Part shown: positions 17,979 to 28,245 of the stretch, in pieces
How the letters are laid out: each line of letters begins with the position of its first letter
Numbering within the stretch: position 1 is the first letter of the stretch
Assembly: GCA_934875375.1 (NCBI GenBank)
Contig: CAKXHL010000011.1
Coordinates: 12,498 to 76,497, forward strand
Source of the DNA: an uncultured bacterium
GTDB taxonomy: Bacteria; Bacillota; Clostridia; Oscillospirales; Ruminococcaceae
Direction of reading: 5' to 3'
DNA: 64,000 nucleotides
Program-made: the position numbers and the translations under genes
Notes under the pieces: generated by a model
The model's input: only the letters and a program-made list of their open reading frames with translations
The model's database searches: none
What the model was told of the DNA's origin: nothing

Positions 17979-19325
17979 TTATTCCTCCCGGTACAAACGC
18001 AGTTTGCCAAGAAAGCTTTGATAACAACCCTCAAAATCCGATTCGCCCTGCCAATAAGGGGCAAATTCACTCTCTAAAAATCCCACGAGCTTGGGGGCTG
18101 GCAGCCAAACCGAATGAACCGCATCATAGCATTCCAGCAAAAAGCTGCCCTCTTCCGCCGTCAAAGCCGGAATCGTTTCCCCGCTGGACGAGATGCGCGC
18201 CTGCCCGGAAAAATATTCGATGGACGAAACGATATTAGCCCGGCAGGCAGGCGTGTACCACATGGAATTCACAGCGGGCTGTGTGACATGATCGTAGCAA
18301 TCCATCACCATCCGCAGAAAATCATACGCCTCTTGGGGATGAGCCGCATCCTTGGTCACTGCGCCAAACAGCGCCAACAGCCCGGAGAGCTGTTCCGGAT
18401 CGTCGGCAGAAGGCGGCATAAACCAGGAAAGCTCCTCTCCGTTATAAAGTTCCCGGTCGGTAACCCGCCGGATAAAGTAGGTCATCACCGGGTCGTGGGT
18501 GCTGTAAGAATAGGTAAAAGTCCGGTCATACTGCAGCACATCATCCGAAGCGGACCGCAGCTTCTCGTCCTGACGCCGGATGAGGCCGAACCAATCCACA
18601 GCCCGGCGTACCCGCTCCCGGGACGAGTCCGAATCGTCGATTTCGTCCAGGTCTACACCGCACAGAGCCAGCATCTGATGGGCCGGCGAAAAACCTATGC
18701 CGTCCATATAATCAATCCAGCACCGGAAAAAGGCAATGACGCCCGCCTCATCCCGGTGGGCTTTTTCATAAGTATCCAGCATGGTGTAATAGTCATCCAA
18801 GGAGGTTTTTCCCTGAACGATTCCCTGTTCCTGCGCCGTTTGCCGGGTATGCTCATTGAGCATCAGCATAAGGCCGACAGGCAGCAGATACTGCTTTTGG
18901 TCGAACCGGCAGCAAGCCATCGCCGCCGGCAAATAGTCCTCCGGCCGGTAGGAGGCGTCCGCCTGCAGATAGGGCTCCAAATCCAGAAACGCTCCGGACC
19001 GGGCCATTTTTCGCACGTCCAGGCCGGTGGAATGGTTGAAAATCACAATATCCGGCCCGCTGCCGGTATTGAGCTGCGCCACCAGCTGATCCTCCATTTC
19101 CTGCACCGAATCAAACCGCACAAGATCCACTGTAAGCTGAGGATTTTTACTGCGGAACGCGGCCAGCGCGTCTGACAAATCGGTATACTCTTCCTCAGGG
19201 CAAAAGATCCGCAGCGCCTGCTGCTGTTTTTGCAAAGCCGGATCGGACACAGGCGTTTTTTCCCCGCAGGCACAGCAAAAAAGCAGAAAAGCTGCCATCA
19301 GCGCAAAAATTTTTTTCCAGGCCAT
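17979..19325 (-). CDS. Extracellular solute-binding lipoprotein (carbohydrate ABC type)
   Basis: 448 residues from the ATG at 19325 (GAGGGGTGGAGA upstream). Signal peptide with a lipobox in LLFCCACG. The type-1 binding fold is visible: LRIFCPEEEYTDLSDALAAF, VQEMEDQLVAQLNTGSGPDI, VIFNHSTGLDVRK, and a C-terminus FAPYWQGESDFEGCYQSFLG. It is a monocistronic paralogue of the decayed gene at 11040 and may now serve the orphan permeases at 8223-9957; that link is inference. Confidence 0.85.
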   Translation of the reverse strand: MAWKKIFALMAAFLLFCCACGEKTPVSDPALQKQQQALRIFCPEEEYTDLSDALAAFRSKNPQLTVDLVRFDSVQEMEDQLVAQLNTGSGPDIVIFNHSTGLDVRKMARSGAFLDLEPYLQADASYRPEDYLPAAMACCRFDQKQYLLPVGLMLMLNEHTRQTAQEQGIVQGKTSLDDYYTMLDTYEKAHRDEAGVIAFFRCWIDYMDGIGFSPAHQMLALCGVDLDEIDDSDSSRERVRRAVDWFGLIRRQDEKLRSASDDVLQYDRTFTYSYSTHDPVMTYFIRRVTDRELYNGEELSWFMPPSADDPEQLSGLLALFGAVTKDAAHPQEAYDFLRMVMDCYDHVTQPAVNSMWYTPACRANIVSSIEYFSGQARISSSGETIPALTAEEGSFLLECYDAVHSVWLPAPKLVGFLESEFAPYWQGESDFEGCYQSFLGKLRLYREE

Positions 19326-19747
19326 TCTCCACCCCTCATTTCCACTGCATTTCACGGTAACATTTATTTTCAGTATAGCATAGATGGAAAAATCCGTCAA
19401 AACATCTGCATTTTTACGTCATGGTGTGGGATTGCTCTGTTTTATTTCAGAAATTCCGACTTCTCTTTTCTTTCAAACCGGATATTCTTCCGCTCCCTTC
19501 TTGCAGCACGCCCTCCTCTTCCCCTTTCCGGCCGTCCCCGGTGGACAACAGGCGGAGGCTTTGCCGGGCAAAACAGGACTAAATCATCGGTTTTTCGTAA
19601 AAATGTAGTGTTTTTCCCCTTTTTTCGTAATATTTCAGGGTAAATATTCCATCTTATCATTCACCAATATGTTGGCGTTAAAAACCTGTATCTCGGCATT
19701 GCTTGTTTCGGTCTCTCCCTTTATCGTGAAATAAAGGAGGAGATTTC
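19326..19747. other. Intergenic region with two copies of TTTTTCGTAA 30 bp apart
   Basis: No gene. The 10-mer TTTTTCGTAA occurs at 19591-19600 and exactly 30 bp later at 19621-19630. A weak promoter (TTGCTT, 17-bp spacer, TATCGT) lies just before the XRE gene at 19748. The repeats could be operators for that regulator. Confidence 0.4.
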
Positions 19748-20092
19748 TTGAATATAAAGAGGAATTTGTCTGAAACGCTGAATGTTTACCGGTCTCTGGA
19801 ACAAAAATCTATGGTCGATTTTTCCGAAGAGCTCTCAATTGGCAAAACAACTTTGCAGGATATCGAATCCTACAAGGCCAATCCAACGCTGGACACCGTC
19901 CAACAGATTGCCGACAGGCTGTATGTCAATCCGCTCTCCCTGCTTTCCGATTGCTATGACGCTTCTGATTTGTATATGGCGCAGACGCTTCTGGGTTCTT
20001 TGGATCGGTTCGAGCGTTTATCCATCGAGGACCAGAAAAAGGGAGTGATTCTTTTTGATGAGCTTGTCCAAATCTTATCCAGAGGCCAATGA
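19748..20092 (+). CDS. XRE-family helix-turn-helix regulator
   Basis: 114 residues, TTG start with AAGGAGGAG upstream. The HTH reads FSEELSIGKTTLQDIESYKA, NPTLDTVQQIADRLYVNPLS; the C-terminal 45 residues are helical. It is similar to chromosomal XRE regulators rather than phage repressors. Target unknown; the repeats upstream suggest autoregulation. Confidence 0.75.
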   Translation: MNIKRNLSETLNVYRSLEQKSMVDFSEELSIGKTTLQDIESYKANPTLDTVQQIADRLYVNPLSLLSDCYDASDLYMAQTLLGSLDRFERLSIEDQKKGVILFDELVQILSRGQ

Positions 20093-20291
20093 AGAAGCCG
20101 ACCGTCCTTTTTCCGCCGGGACGCAGCTTCTCTGTTCCGCTTTGGACGAGATGCAGAAACGGTTCACTTTATCCTATTCGCTGGGAGAATTGAATCCGCT
20201 GCAATATCAAACCGCTTACCAAAACATTACCGAAATCCGTAAGATTCTTTTGCGGATACACCAAAATCAGAGCGCTGACACAGACTGGTGA
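20058..20291 (+). CDS. Small helical hypothetical protein
   Basis: 77 residues from ATG at 20058, overlapping the XRE gene by 35 bases in another frame. The sequence is predicted all-helical (TQLLCSALDEMQKRFTLSYS, LGELNPLQYQTAYQNITEIR). The ribosome binding site (GGGAG, about 13 bases away) is weak. Possibly a partner of the XRE protein; function unknown. Confidence 0.5.
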   Translation: MSLSKSYPEANEEADRPFSAGTQLLCSALDEMQKRFTLSYSLGELNPLQYQTAYQNITEIRKILLRIHQNQSADTDW

Positions 20292-20420
20292 GCAAATGGC
20301 AAAACACCGGCATCCATCTAAAACCGCTTATCCGGCAGCAGAAGATGTTTTTCTCTGCTTTGTCTTTGATTGGAAAAAGGCTGGACAAACTGCCTGGTTC
20401 CACGGGCAGAGGGAGCACCG

Positions 20421-22386
20421 TCATTTCGCCTGCACGATGCGGTAATAAGTTTTGGAGGTTACGTGATAAACGGCATAATACAGCAGTGCAAAAAGGAAAA
20501 CGGCGCAAACGGTACACCCGAAAAACAGCGGTTTGTTTGCCATTTGAAAAGCGAGCAGCAGCTTGCACAGAACCGGAAACGCCACTGAAATATGAACGAC
20601 CGCCATACCCAACGGAAGGAAAAAGACCATGAGAGCCTGTTTGTTAATGGTACTGCGCACTTTCCGGTCGCTCATACCAACCTTGCGTAAAATGTCAAAA
20701 CGGCCACGGTCGTCAAAGCCTTCGGTAATCTGCTTATAATAGATAATCAACACCGTTGCAATTAAAAACAGGGAAATAAAGAAAATCCCTACGAACAGCA
20801 AGCTGCCATACAACTGATAAAAATCTTCCCGGGCCATATCGGCGCTGCCGGTCTGCGCCAGGCGGTTTACGGTTTGCAAAAGATCCTCCCGCAGCGGTCG
20901 TAATACGCCTGCGGCGGCTCCGCGGACAAATCGTAGCTGTAATAATACATCAGATTGCAGCTAGCCCGTCCGGCAAACGCCTCATTGACGCGCCGCACCA
21001 AATCCTCCAGATGAGAGTAATCTGGCAGCACGATCAGCGCCCCCGGATAACCGCTGAAGCGGCTGAGAAACGCCGGCATTTCTATTTTTTCGCGGATGTG
21101 GTAAGAGACCCCTTCCAGCGTTATTTCCTCTTGATCCAGCTGCATTTCAGACAAAGCCACCAGCACCTGCTGCCCGGACAGCTGCAACTGGGTGCCCATG
21201 ATGCAGTTGTAATCCGCCAAGGAAATGGCATCCATTTCATACAGCGCATCCCCGCCGTCCGACGCCGAAAACTCCCCGTTTTCACAGCGGGCCGGATAAT
21301 TGAAATTGGCATAGCCCACATTGTTTTGGACCGATATTCCATAGTCTTTTGCATGGCGGCGGGAGGCCTGCACCAACTGTTCGCCGCTTTGGCGGGTCTC
21401 CACCACACAGCTGGTTATGATCTGCCTTGGATAGCGGGCGCGTAAAATGTCCTCCTCGCCAATAAACAGGTTGACAGTAGAGGAAAGGGTGACCAGGACA
21501 CAAGTGGAAAGAATACAGATATTGGAAAGGCCCACAGCATTTTGTTTCATGCGGTACATCATACCGGAAACAGAAATAAAATTTTTCGGCTGATAGTAAA
21601 AGTTTTTGTTTCGGCGCAGCAGTTTTAAAATCAGAATGCTGCCTGCTACAAATAAGCAATAAGTGCCAATGATGACCAAAAGCACCGCCGGAAAGAAAAC
21701 CGTCAGCGCATCGAACGGGGTTTTGACCGTCAGCGCCAGCCAATATCCTGCGCCCAGCGTGACAAAGCCCAAAGCCGCCAGGGGCCATTTTGTCCTCGGT
21801 TCCCGTTCCCCCTCTTTTTCGCTGCGCAGCAACGCGATGGTATCGGTGCGGCAGACGCTTATGACATCATAACCCAGTAAAATCAAAAAGCCAATGCCGA
21901 ACAGTACAAATGTTGCCGCCGCCTCTTGAAAAGGGATCACAAATTCCAGCGCCACCGGCAAGCCGACGATCTTGAGCAAAAGCAAAAACAAAAGCTGGCT
22001 GAACAGCGCCCCCAGCACAATACCGCAGAAAATGCCGATGGCGCCGGTGATCAGCACCTCCCACGCCATTACCAGCGCGATATGGCGTTTTCCATACCCA
22101 GAATGCTGTAAAGGCCAAACTCTTTTTTGCGCCGCTTCATAATAAAGCTGTTCACATAAAACAAAATCACCAGGGAAAGGATACCGCAGATCCAGGAGCT
22201 CATCTGCAGCATAGCGCTCATGGTAACGCCGCCTGCGGCGGTGCTGTTCGCCACCATAAACGACACGGAACGCAGACTGTAAAACAGCATGACAATCAGC
22301 GACGCGGCCATAAAATACGGCAGATAGATGTTTTGATTGTTTTTGATATTGGTCAGCGCCATGCGGATATTAAAGTTTCTACGCAT
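20421..22386 (-). pseudogene. BceB/FtsX-type ABC permease broken by two frameshifts
   Basis: Three fragments in three frames together make a normal permease of about 655 residues: the N-terminus with first helix (IRMALTNIKNNQNIYLPYFM), a long middle part with the large extracytoplasmic domain, and the C-terminal helices (IATVLIIYYKQITEGFDDRG). Junction one is near 22078, where one A is lost (GMEN becomes GMEKRHIALVMAWE if restored). Junction two is near 20888, where one C is lost (restored DRLREDLLQTVN). Such permeases sense and remove peptide antibiotics with their kinase. Confidence 0.82.
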
Positions 22387-23147
22387 TCTCTTTCCCTCCC
22401 GTCGCCAGGACTGTGAGGGTTTCGGAAATTTTACTATACAATTCTTCGTTATTCATCGCACCCCTGCGCAGCTGATGGTACACCACGCCGTCTTTTATAA
22501 ATAAAACCCGTCCGGCATGGCTGGCTGCCCGGGCGGAATGGGTCACCATCAGAATCGTCTGTCCTTCGGCGTTAATCTACCCAAAAAAGCCGCAGAAGGC
22601 TGTCGGTTGCTTTGGAATCCAGCGCGCCGGTGGGTTCGTCGGCCAACACCAGCTTGGGGGTTGTAATCAGCGCCCGCACCACCGCTGTCCGCTGCTTTTG
22701 CCCGCCGGACACTTCGTATGGAAATTTGTCTAGCAGATCGGAAATCCCCAGTTTTTGCGCGACGGGCGTCAGCCGGCGGGCCATCTCCGGATAGCTCTTT
22801 CGCGCCAGCACCAGCGGCAGCAGGATGTTGTCCCGGATGGAAAAGGTATCCAGCAAATTAAAATCCTGAAACACAAACCCCAGGTTATCCCGCCGGAATG
22901 CAGCCCTCTGTCCGTCTGGGATGCGGACAGTGTCCTTGCCTGCGAACAGCACCTGCCCGCCGGTGGGCTTGTCCAGCGCCGCCAGGATATTAAGCAGCGT
23001 GGTTTTGCCAGAACCGGATTCCCCCATGATCGCCACATATTCCCCTTCCTCCACTGTAAAGTTTACGTCGGTCAGGGCTTGCACCTGATTCCCTCCAAAA
23101 CGGGTGGTGTAGATTTTTTTCACGTTCTGAACCTCTAAAATCGTCAT
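22379..23147 (-). pseudogene. BceA-type ABC ATPase, frameshifted before the H-loop
   Basis: Walker A GESGSGKTT, Q-loop FVFQDFNLLD, signature VSGGQKQRTAVVRAL and Walker B LVLADEPTGALDS are intact. The frame is then lost at the T6 run near 22576; the H-loop and tail (INAEGQTILMVTHSARAASH; VLFIKDGVVYHQLRRG) lie in another frame. Removing one T gives LFG, a TAG and then INAEG, so a CAG to TAG change may be present as well. Its true end overlaps the permease start. Confidence 0.8.
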
Positions 23148-23238
23148 GTCAAAACCCCCTGTTTCTTTTTTGCCCTTTCAGTATAAGCAAATCGCTTTTT
23201 CCCTTCCATCGAACCGGCTTACATTTTGCCGGTTTTCC

Positions 23239-23254
23239 CTTACAGTTTTGTAAG
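23239..23254. promoter_or_regulatory. BceR-like operator upstream of the broken bceAB genes
   Basis: CTTACAGTTTTGTAAG is a 6-bp inverted repeat with 4-bp spacer, close to the TTACA/TGTAA dyads bound by BceR-type regulators. It lies between the kinase gene and the ATPase gene. Confidence 0.6.
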
Positions 23255-23262
23255 AATCGGTT

Positions 23263-24252
23263 TTACTCCGTTTCCAGCTCCTGCCGGGCAAGTCCGATCT
23301 CTACCGTTGTGCCGCACCCCGGCTGTGACCGGATTGCAATGGTGTGCCCCAGCATCGTCAGCGCCCTTTTGCACAAATTCAACCCGATTCCGGTGGATTG
23401 GGACTGCATGTGTCCGTTGCAGCCGGTATAGCCCCATTCAAAAATCTGCGGCAAATCCTCCTGCCGGATGCCGATTCCCGTGTCGCGGATATACAGTGTC
23501 GTCCCCTCATACCAGACAAACACGCTGCCTGATGACGTATATTTCACCGCATTGGTTAAAAGCTGGCTGATGACGAATTGCAGCCATTTGGAATCGGTCA
23601 GGACCTCTTCTTGCAGGCTGCCCAGAACCAGCCTGATCTTTTTATGAATAAAAGGGATTGAAACTTCTTTCACCGCCTGCTTGACAATTTCCTCCAGCAC
23701 GCACCGGCGCAGCAGCAAATCGTTGGCAGAATCGTTCAGCCGCTGGTATTGCAGCGCCATGTCTATATACTGCTGCGCCTGAAACACAGACTGCTCCAGC
23801 GCGTTTCGGTCCGGATGTTCCTCCTGCAAAAGCAGCTGGATTGCCGCCAGCGGCGTTTTGGCCTGGTGCGACCAAAGTGCGTAATATTGGGCTGCCGCCG
23901 CCTTTTCCCTCTTTTGGCGCTGCTCCATATTCTGATAATCGGATTTTATTTTTTCGATGATTTCGGCAAACAGCATTTCCTCCGGCCCATGGGCGGGATA
24001 GTCCCAGGCTTCAAACGGCGCCTGCGCCTTTTTTGCTTCCAGGTTTCGGATCCGGCCGGCAAAGCGCCAAAAATCCAACGCGATAAAAAGCAGTAAGACA
24101 CTGCCCATCAAAATCAAAGCATAGAAAACCGGCCGCAGCGGCAGCCCATACAGCCAGCACACCAACGGCAGCAAAAAAGCCTGACACATAGCCAAAACCA
24201 TCCATCCGCCGCGGCTGGCGCAATAACCTGAAACCAAATCCCGCCGCCTCAC
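23263..24252 (-). CDS. BceS-like intramembrane-sensing histidine kinase
   Basis: 329 residues, GTG start overlapping the regulator's TGA by 4 bases. Two close membrane helices with almost no extracytoplasmic loop (VLAMCQAFLLPLVCWLYGL; VFYALILMGSVLLLFIALDF) define the intramembrane-sensing class. H-box LWSHQAKTPLAAIQLLLQE, N-box FVISQLLTNAVKY, G1 IRDTGIGI, G2 GIGLNL. It would respond to peptide antibiotics through a BceAB transporter, but that transporter is broken here, so the kinase probably lacks its sensor partner. Confidence 0.88.
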   Translation of the reverse strand: MRRRDLVSGYCASRGGWMVLAMCQAFLLPLVCWLYGLPLRPVFYALILMGSVLLLFIALDFWRFAGRIRNLEAKKAQAPFEAWDYPAHGPEEMLFAEIIEKIKSDYQNMEQRQKREKAAAAQYYALWSHQAKTPLAAIQLLLQEEHPDRNALEQSVFQAQQYIDMALQYQRLNDSANDLLLRRCVLEEIVKQAVKEVSIPFIHKKIRLVLGSLQEEVLTDSKWLQFVISQLLTNAVKYTSSGSVFVWYEGTTLYIRDTGIGIRQEDLPQIFEWGYTGCNGHMQSQSTGIGLNLCKRALTMLGHTIAIRSQPGCGTTVEIGLARQELETE

Positions 24253-24928
24253 AGCTCGGTCCTCACAAAATAGCCGACCCCTTTTCGGGTTTTGATAAAA
24301 GACGGAAGTCCCAGCTGCTCCAGCTTTTTTCGCAGCCTGGCCACATTGACCGTAAGCGTGTTGTCATCAATAAAGCTTTCGTCTTCCCAAAGGCTTTTGA
24401 TGATGCTCTCTCTTGTGACGGCCCCGCCCCGGGCTTCCATCAAAATTTGCAAAATGTGGCTTTCATTCCGGGTTAATTCTATGAAAGCGTCTTCCCGCCA
24501 AACCTTCCCGTCGCAGGGATTTAAGGAGACATCTGCATACCGCACAAGGCTTTGCCGCGCGCCAAAGGAATAGGTGCGGCGCAGAAGCGCCTGAATTTTT
24601 GCAAGCACTACCTCTATGCGGAAAGGTTTCGGAATGAAATCATCCGCTCCCAACTGAATGGCCATAACCAAATTCATATCGTCTCCGGCCGAAGATAAAA
24701 ATATAATCGGCGTTTGGCTGGCACGCCGGATCTGGCGGCACCAGTAGTATCCGTCAAAAAAGGGCAGGGAGATATCCAACAGCACCGAGTGAGGCTGGAA
24801 TTCCTCAAACTGCTCCAGGATATTCTGAAAATTTTCCGCTGCCTGCACTTGATAACCCCATCGGGAAAGATGCCGCCCAACGCACCCCGAATCGCAGCGT
24901 CATCCTCAACCATCAAAATTTTATGCAT
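24249..24928 (-). pseudogene. BceR-like OmpR-family response regulator, frameshifted in the receiver
   Basis: Start at 24928 (GGGAGAGGATAGA before ATG), MHKILMVEDDAAIRGALGG; the frame is then lost near 24870 where one base is missing. The rest continues in the second frame: SRWGYQVQAAENFQNILEQF, phosphorylation site SVLLDISLPFFDG, IPKPFRIEVV, and the winged-helix output domain (LTRNESHILQILMEARGG; DDNTLTVNVARLRKKLEQLG). Translation from an internal start would miss the first receiver strand and its acidic residues. Confidence 0.82.
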
Positions 24929-25181
24929 TCTATCCTCTCCCTCTGCCGTTTTCACTCTCGCCAAAAGACGGGTCCTTTGGATAAAACGATCTGACAAAAG
25001 GATTTTCGACGTAGGTTCCGCCCGCCTGAAAAAATACCGGCTTCTCCGCCAAAAGGAAAGTGCTACATGCGTTTTTCAAATATTCCAAGATGGAGCAAAC
25101 CGACTTTTCTTTTCGACAAACCGGGCCTCTCTCTGTGTCCGGTTTGATCCTTACGTGTCTTGTCTGCCGCTTGGCAGATAC

Positions 25182-25218
25182 AAAAAACGGCGGCGCTGCC
25201 TTATCGGTCAGCGCCGCC
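25182..25218 (-). terminator. Intrinsic terminator of the cobalamin operon
   Basis: Perfect 10-bp stem (GGCGGCGCTG at 25189-25198 with 25209-25218) followed on the minus strand by GTTTTTT. It lies 10 bases after the cbiET stop codon. The rest of 24929-25181 holds no gene. Confidence 0.88.
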
Positions 25219-25228
25219 AAAACCTTTT

Positions 25229-26434
25229 TTATCGCGAAGCCTGTATCAAAAAAACCGGATTTTGAGCCATCAGCAGGTGAAGCTGCCCGGCCGGCCGGGT
25301 TCGGCTGACTGCGATCTGCGTCACCTGTATCTGCGTCAGCCCTTCCTGCTTGCAGGCATCCAGGGTCTGCTGCAGCGTTTCCAGTGCAATCGCGCTGACC
25401 AAAAGGCGGACAGACGGATTTCTCTGGCACACCGTCCGGATAATATCCCCCATCCGGCCTTTGCTGCCCCCGATAAAAACAGCATCCGGTACCGGCAGAT
25501 CCTGTTCGTCAAAGATATCCGGCGCCGTCCCCGGTACAACCGTCAAGTTATAAACCCCAAAGCGCCCCCTGTTTTGTTCGATCAGATCCAGCGCCTGCGG
25601 CGCGTTTTCAATGGCATAAACCCGAACCAGCGGAGAAAGCCGCGCCAGCTCTATGCCGACCGACCCGGTTCCCGCACCCACGTCGTAAACCGTTTCCCCC
25701 GGCCGGACTGACAGCTTACCCAAAATCGCCGCCCGCACCTCCTGCTTGGTCATGGGCACCTCGCCGCGTAAAAACTGCTCATCAGCCAATCCAAAGCCGG
25801 CGGGTGCATCGAGCGCCGGACGGCGCACCCAAACGGCGCTGAGCGGCGCAAAGGTCTGTTCCAAAAGCGCCTGCGCCGGCTGGGTGATAATCCGTTCATC
25901 CGGATAGGACAGCGCCTCTCCCACCGTCACCTGCGCGCCGCCCAATCCGGCGGCGCACAGGCGGTGGATAATGGTCTGCGGCGTTATGTCCCCGCCGGTG
26001 AGAAAAAAAGTTTCTTCCCCGCATAAAACCTGCCCTACCACATCGCAGTCCACGCCATGGGCGCTGACCAGGCGGACATCCTGCCAGGAACGGCCCAGCT
26101 GCGCTGCCAGATACTGGACCGTGCTGACGCCGCAGTGGATTTTCACCTCATAGCCCTTTTCCTGCAAAAGAGCGGTCACTTTTTTCGCGCCGCTGTAAAA
26201 CCCGGTATCGCCGCTGAAAACAACACAGATTTTCTCCTGCGGCGCTTCTTCAATCAGCCGCAGGATTGCCTGCGGTGCAACGGCTTCCAGGCGCAGCCCG
26301 CCAAAATGCGGCGGCAGCGCCTCCAGCAGCCGCCGGGCGCCGATCATCCGCTGGGCCTGTTCCAGCGCGGACCAGGCGGCCCGGGTCAGCGTATCGGGAT
26401 TCCCCATCCCCATTCCGACCAGTGTAATTTTCAT
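25229..26434 (-). CDS. cbiET: Precorrin-6Y/cobalt-precorrin-7 methyltransferase-decarboxylase fusion (CbiE-CbiT)
   Basis: 401 residues. Residues 1-200 are the CbiE tetrapyrrole methylase (MKITLVGMGMGNPDTLT; VVFSGDTGFYSGAKK), which methylates C5; residues about 205-401 are CbiT (VYDVGAGTGSVGIELARLSP; DAVFIGGSKGRMGDII), which methylates C15 and decarboxylates the C12 acetate. The fusion is like CobL. It is the last gene of the operon. Confidence 0.93.
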   Translation of the reverse strand: MKITLVGMGMGNPDTLTRAAWSALEQAQRMIGARRLLEALPPHFGGLRLEAVAPQAILRLIEEAPQEKICVVFSGDTGFYSGAKKVTALLQEKGYEVKIHCGVSTVQYLAAQLGRSWQDVRLVSAHGVDCDVVGQVLCGEETFFLTGGDITPQTIIHRLCAAGLGGAQVTVGEALSYPDERIITQPAQALLEQTFAPLSAVWVRRPALDAPAGFGLADEQFLRGEVPMTKQEVRAAILGKLSVRPGETVYDVGAGTGSVGIELARLSPLVRVYAIENAPQALDLIEQNRGRFGVYNLTVVPGTAPDIFDEQDLPVPDAVFIGGSKGRMGDIIRTVCQRNPSVRLLVSAIALETLQQTLDACKQEGLTQIQVTQIAVSRTRPAGQLHLLMAQNPVFLIQASR

Positions 26435-26479
26435 CCTTTTTCCTCCCGTCTGTTTTTCGAGATTTCATCAGGCGGCTGC

Positions 26480-27226
26480 CTATTTCTCCCGGGCGCTTTT
26501 TTTCCCGTATCCCCGGGGCGTTACCATCCAGCTCTGGACAACTTTCGTATCCCGGTTGCCGATAAACACGGTGCAGAACATGTCCAGCTTTTCTTCCGCC
26601 AGCTGCCGCAGCGTCAAAATCTTCTGCTCCTGGCCCGGCCGCCCGATATTGCGCACCCAGCCGCAAACCGTATCCGGCGCTTTATGCCGCAGGAAAATTT
26701 CACAGGCCCGCCGCAGATGCCCGGTGCGCTTCCGGCTGGCCGGATTATACAAAGCAACGCAGAAATCCCCCAGGGCCGCCGCTTCCAGCCGCCGCTCGAT
26801 CACCTGCCAATCGGTCAAAAGATCGCTGAGCGAAATGACCGCAAAATCATGGCCCAGCGGCGCTCCCAACACTGCCGCGCCGCTGATTGCCGCCGTTACG
26901 CCGCCAACGACCTCGATCTCCACCGGCGGATACTCCTGCGCCAGCTCCAGTAAAGGCGCGGCCATGCCGTACACGCCGGCATCCCCGCTGCATACCATCG
27001 CCACCGTTTCCCCGCAGGAGGCTTTTTCCAGCGCCCGGCGGCACCGCTTGATTTCTTCGGTCATCGGGGTGGTAAACACCGGCGTATCCGGGCAGACCGC
27101 TGCGGCCTGTTCTACATAAATACCATAACCGCAGATCAGCTGCGCCTGTTTTAAAGCGGTTCTGCCCGCCAGCGTCATTCCGTCGGGATTGCCGGGCCCC
27201 AGCCCTATGATAAAAATTTTTTTCAT
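26480..27226 (-). CDS. cbiH: Cobalt-factor III / precorrin-3B C17-methyltransferase
   Basis: 248 residues of the SAM-dependent tetrapyrrole methylase fold: KKIFIIGLGPGNPDGMTLAG, VAMVCSGDAGVYGMA, and VALYNPASRKRTGHLRRACE typical of CbiH/CobJ. It carries out C17 methylation and ring contraction in anaerobic cobalamin synthesis. It overlaps cbiG by 4 bases. Confidence 0.93.
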   Translation of the reverse strand: MKKIFIIGLGPGNPDGMTLAGRTALKQAQLICGYGIYVEQAAAVCPDTPVFTTPMTEEIKRCRRALEKASCGETVAMVCSGDAGVYGMAAPLLELAQEYPPVEIEVVGGVTAAISGAAVLGAPLGHDFAVISLSDLLTDWQVIERRLEAAALGDFCVALYNPASRKRTGHLRRACEIFLRHKAPDTVCGWVRNIGRPGQEQKILTLRQLAEEKLDMFCTVFIGNRDTKVVQSWMVTPRGYGKKSAREK

Positions 27227-28245
27227 CTTTCCAAACCTCCTGAAAAACGAACGGTATAAGGCGCCACGGCCATTGCCATTGTCACACCGTTTCCCGCATT
27301 TTTCTTACAATACAGCGTCCCGCCGCTGCCGAGAACGGCGCTGCGTTCGCAGACGTTGTCGGTGCCGGTGATCTTCTGCACAAAGGCGGAGGCGGAAAAA
27401 TCCCCCTGGACAGCGTTGAGCGCATTGGCCGAAAAGGTGCGAAAAGGCAGTCCTTTGTTTTGGCAGAACGTTAAAAGGCCCGGCTCCTTGGCCTTGAGCG
27501 ATATGCTGCAAATTTCCCGCACGGCGGCCGGATGAATGTTCCCCTTGGCCAAAAGCATTTGATAGGCCTGCTCCAACACCTCATCGCTTATTCCCTTGCG
27601 GCATCCCACTCCCACCGAAGCCACCGGTGGGATCAGAATAAGAGCGGATTTTCTGCCCGCCGCTTTCATGGTAATCCTTACGTCATACTGTTTGTCCGTC
27701 ACCAGCACCACACCTTGCGGCAGCGCCCCCTCCAGCGGGAAATCGCAGCGCAGCCGAATCTGACCGCCGGCCAGCAGACTGCCGGAGACTTTTCGGATTG
27801 CGCCGGGGTTTTCGATTTTCATGTTCTGCTGCGCCGCCCACTCGTCAAAGGCAAAAACGCCGTTCCGGTCCGTCGCAGTGGTGATGACCGGCTGCGCTCC
27901 CGTCAGCCGCGCAATCCGCTGCGCCAGGCGGTTAGCGCCGCCGATATGGCCGCCTGCCAGCGGGATGCAAAAGCGCGCTGTATCATCCAGAGAAAGGACG
28001 GCGGGATCGGTGGTTTTGCTGACCAGATAGGGGGCTGCGGCCCGCACCGCAATCCCCGCCGCGCCGATGAATAAAAGAGCGTCCGATTCCGAAAAAGCCC
28101 TTTGGCACCATTGGCTCAACGGCTGTTTCTCTTTGCCAAAGCCGCAGGCAAGGCGCGCCTGTTCCCCTTCGTCATTCAAAATCCGCTCCAGCTTCTGGCC
28201 CAGCCGATACCCTTGCTGGGTAAAGGCGATCATATCAATCCGCAT
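27223..28245 (-). CDS. cbiG: Cobalt-precorrin-5A hydrolase
   Basis: 340 residues. The N-terminal region (DALLFIGAAGIAVRAAAPYL; LAGGHIGGANRLAQRIA) and the C-terminal CbiG domain (ASVGVGCRKGISDEVLEQAY; TFSANALNAVQGDFSASAFV) are complete. CbiG opens the delta-lactone with release of acetaldehyde. It overlaps both neighbours, so it is translationally coupled within the operon. Confidence 0.93.
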   Translation of the reverse strand: MRIDMIAFTQQGYRLGQKLERILNDEGEQARLACGFGKEKQPLSQWCQRAFSESDALLFIGAAGIAVRAAAPYLVSKTTDPAVLSLDDTARFCIPLAGGHIGGANRLAQRIARLTGAQPVITTATDRNGVFAFDEWAAQQNMKIENPGAIRKVSGSLLAGGQIRLRCDFPLEGALPQGVVLVTDKQYDVRITMKAAGRKSALILIPPVASVGVGCRKGISDEVLEQAYQMLLAKGNIHPAAVREICSISLKAKEPGLLTFCQNKGLPFRTFSANALNAVQGDFSASAFVQKITGTDNVCERSAVLGSGGTLYCKKNAGNGVTMAMAVAPYTVRFSGGLER

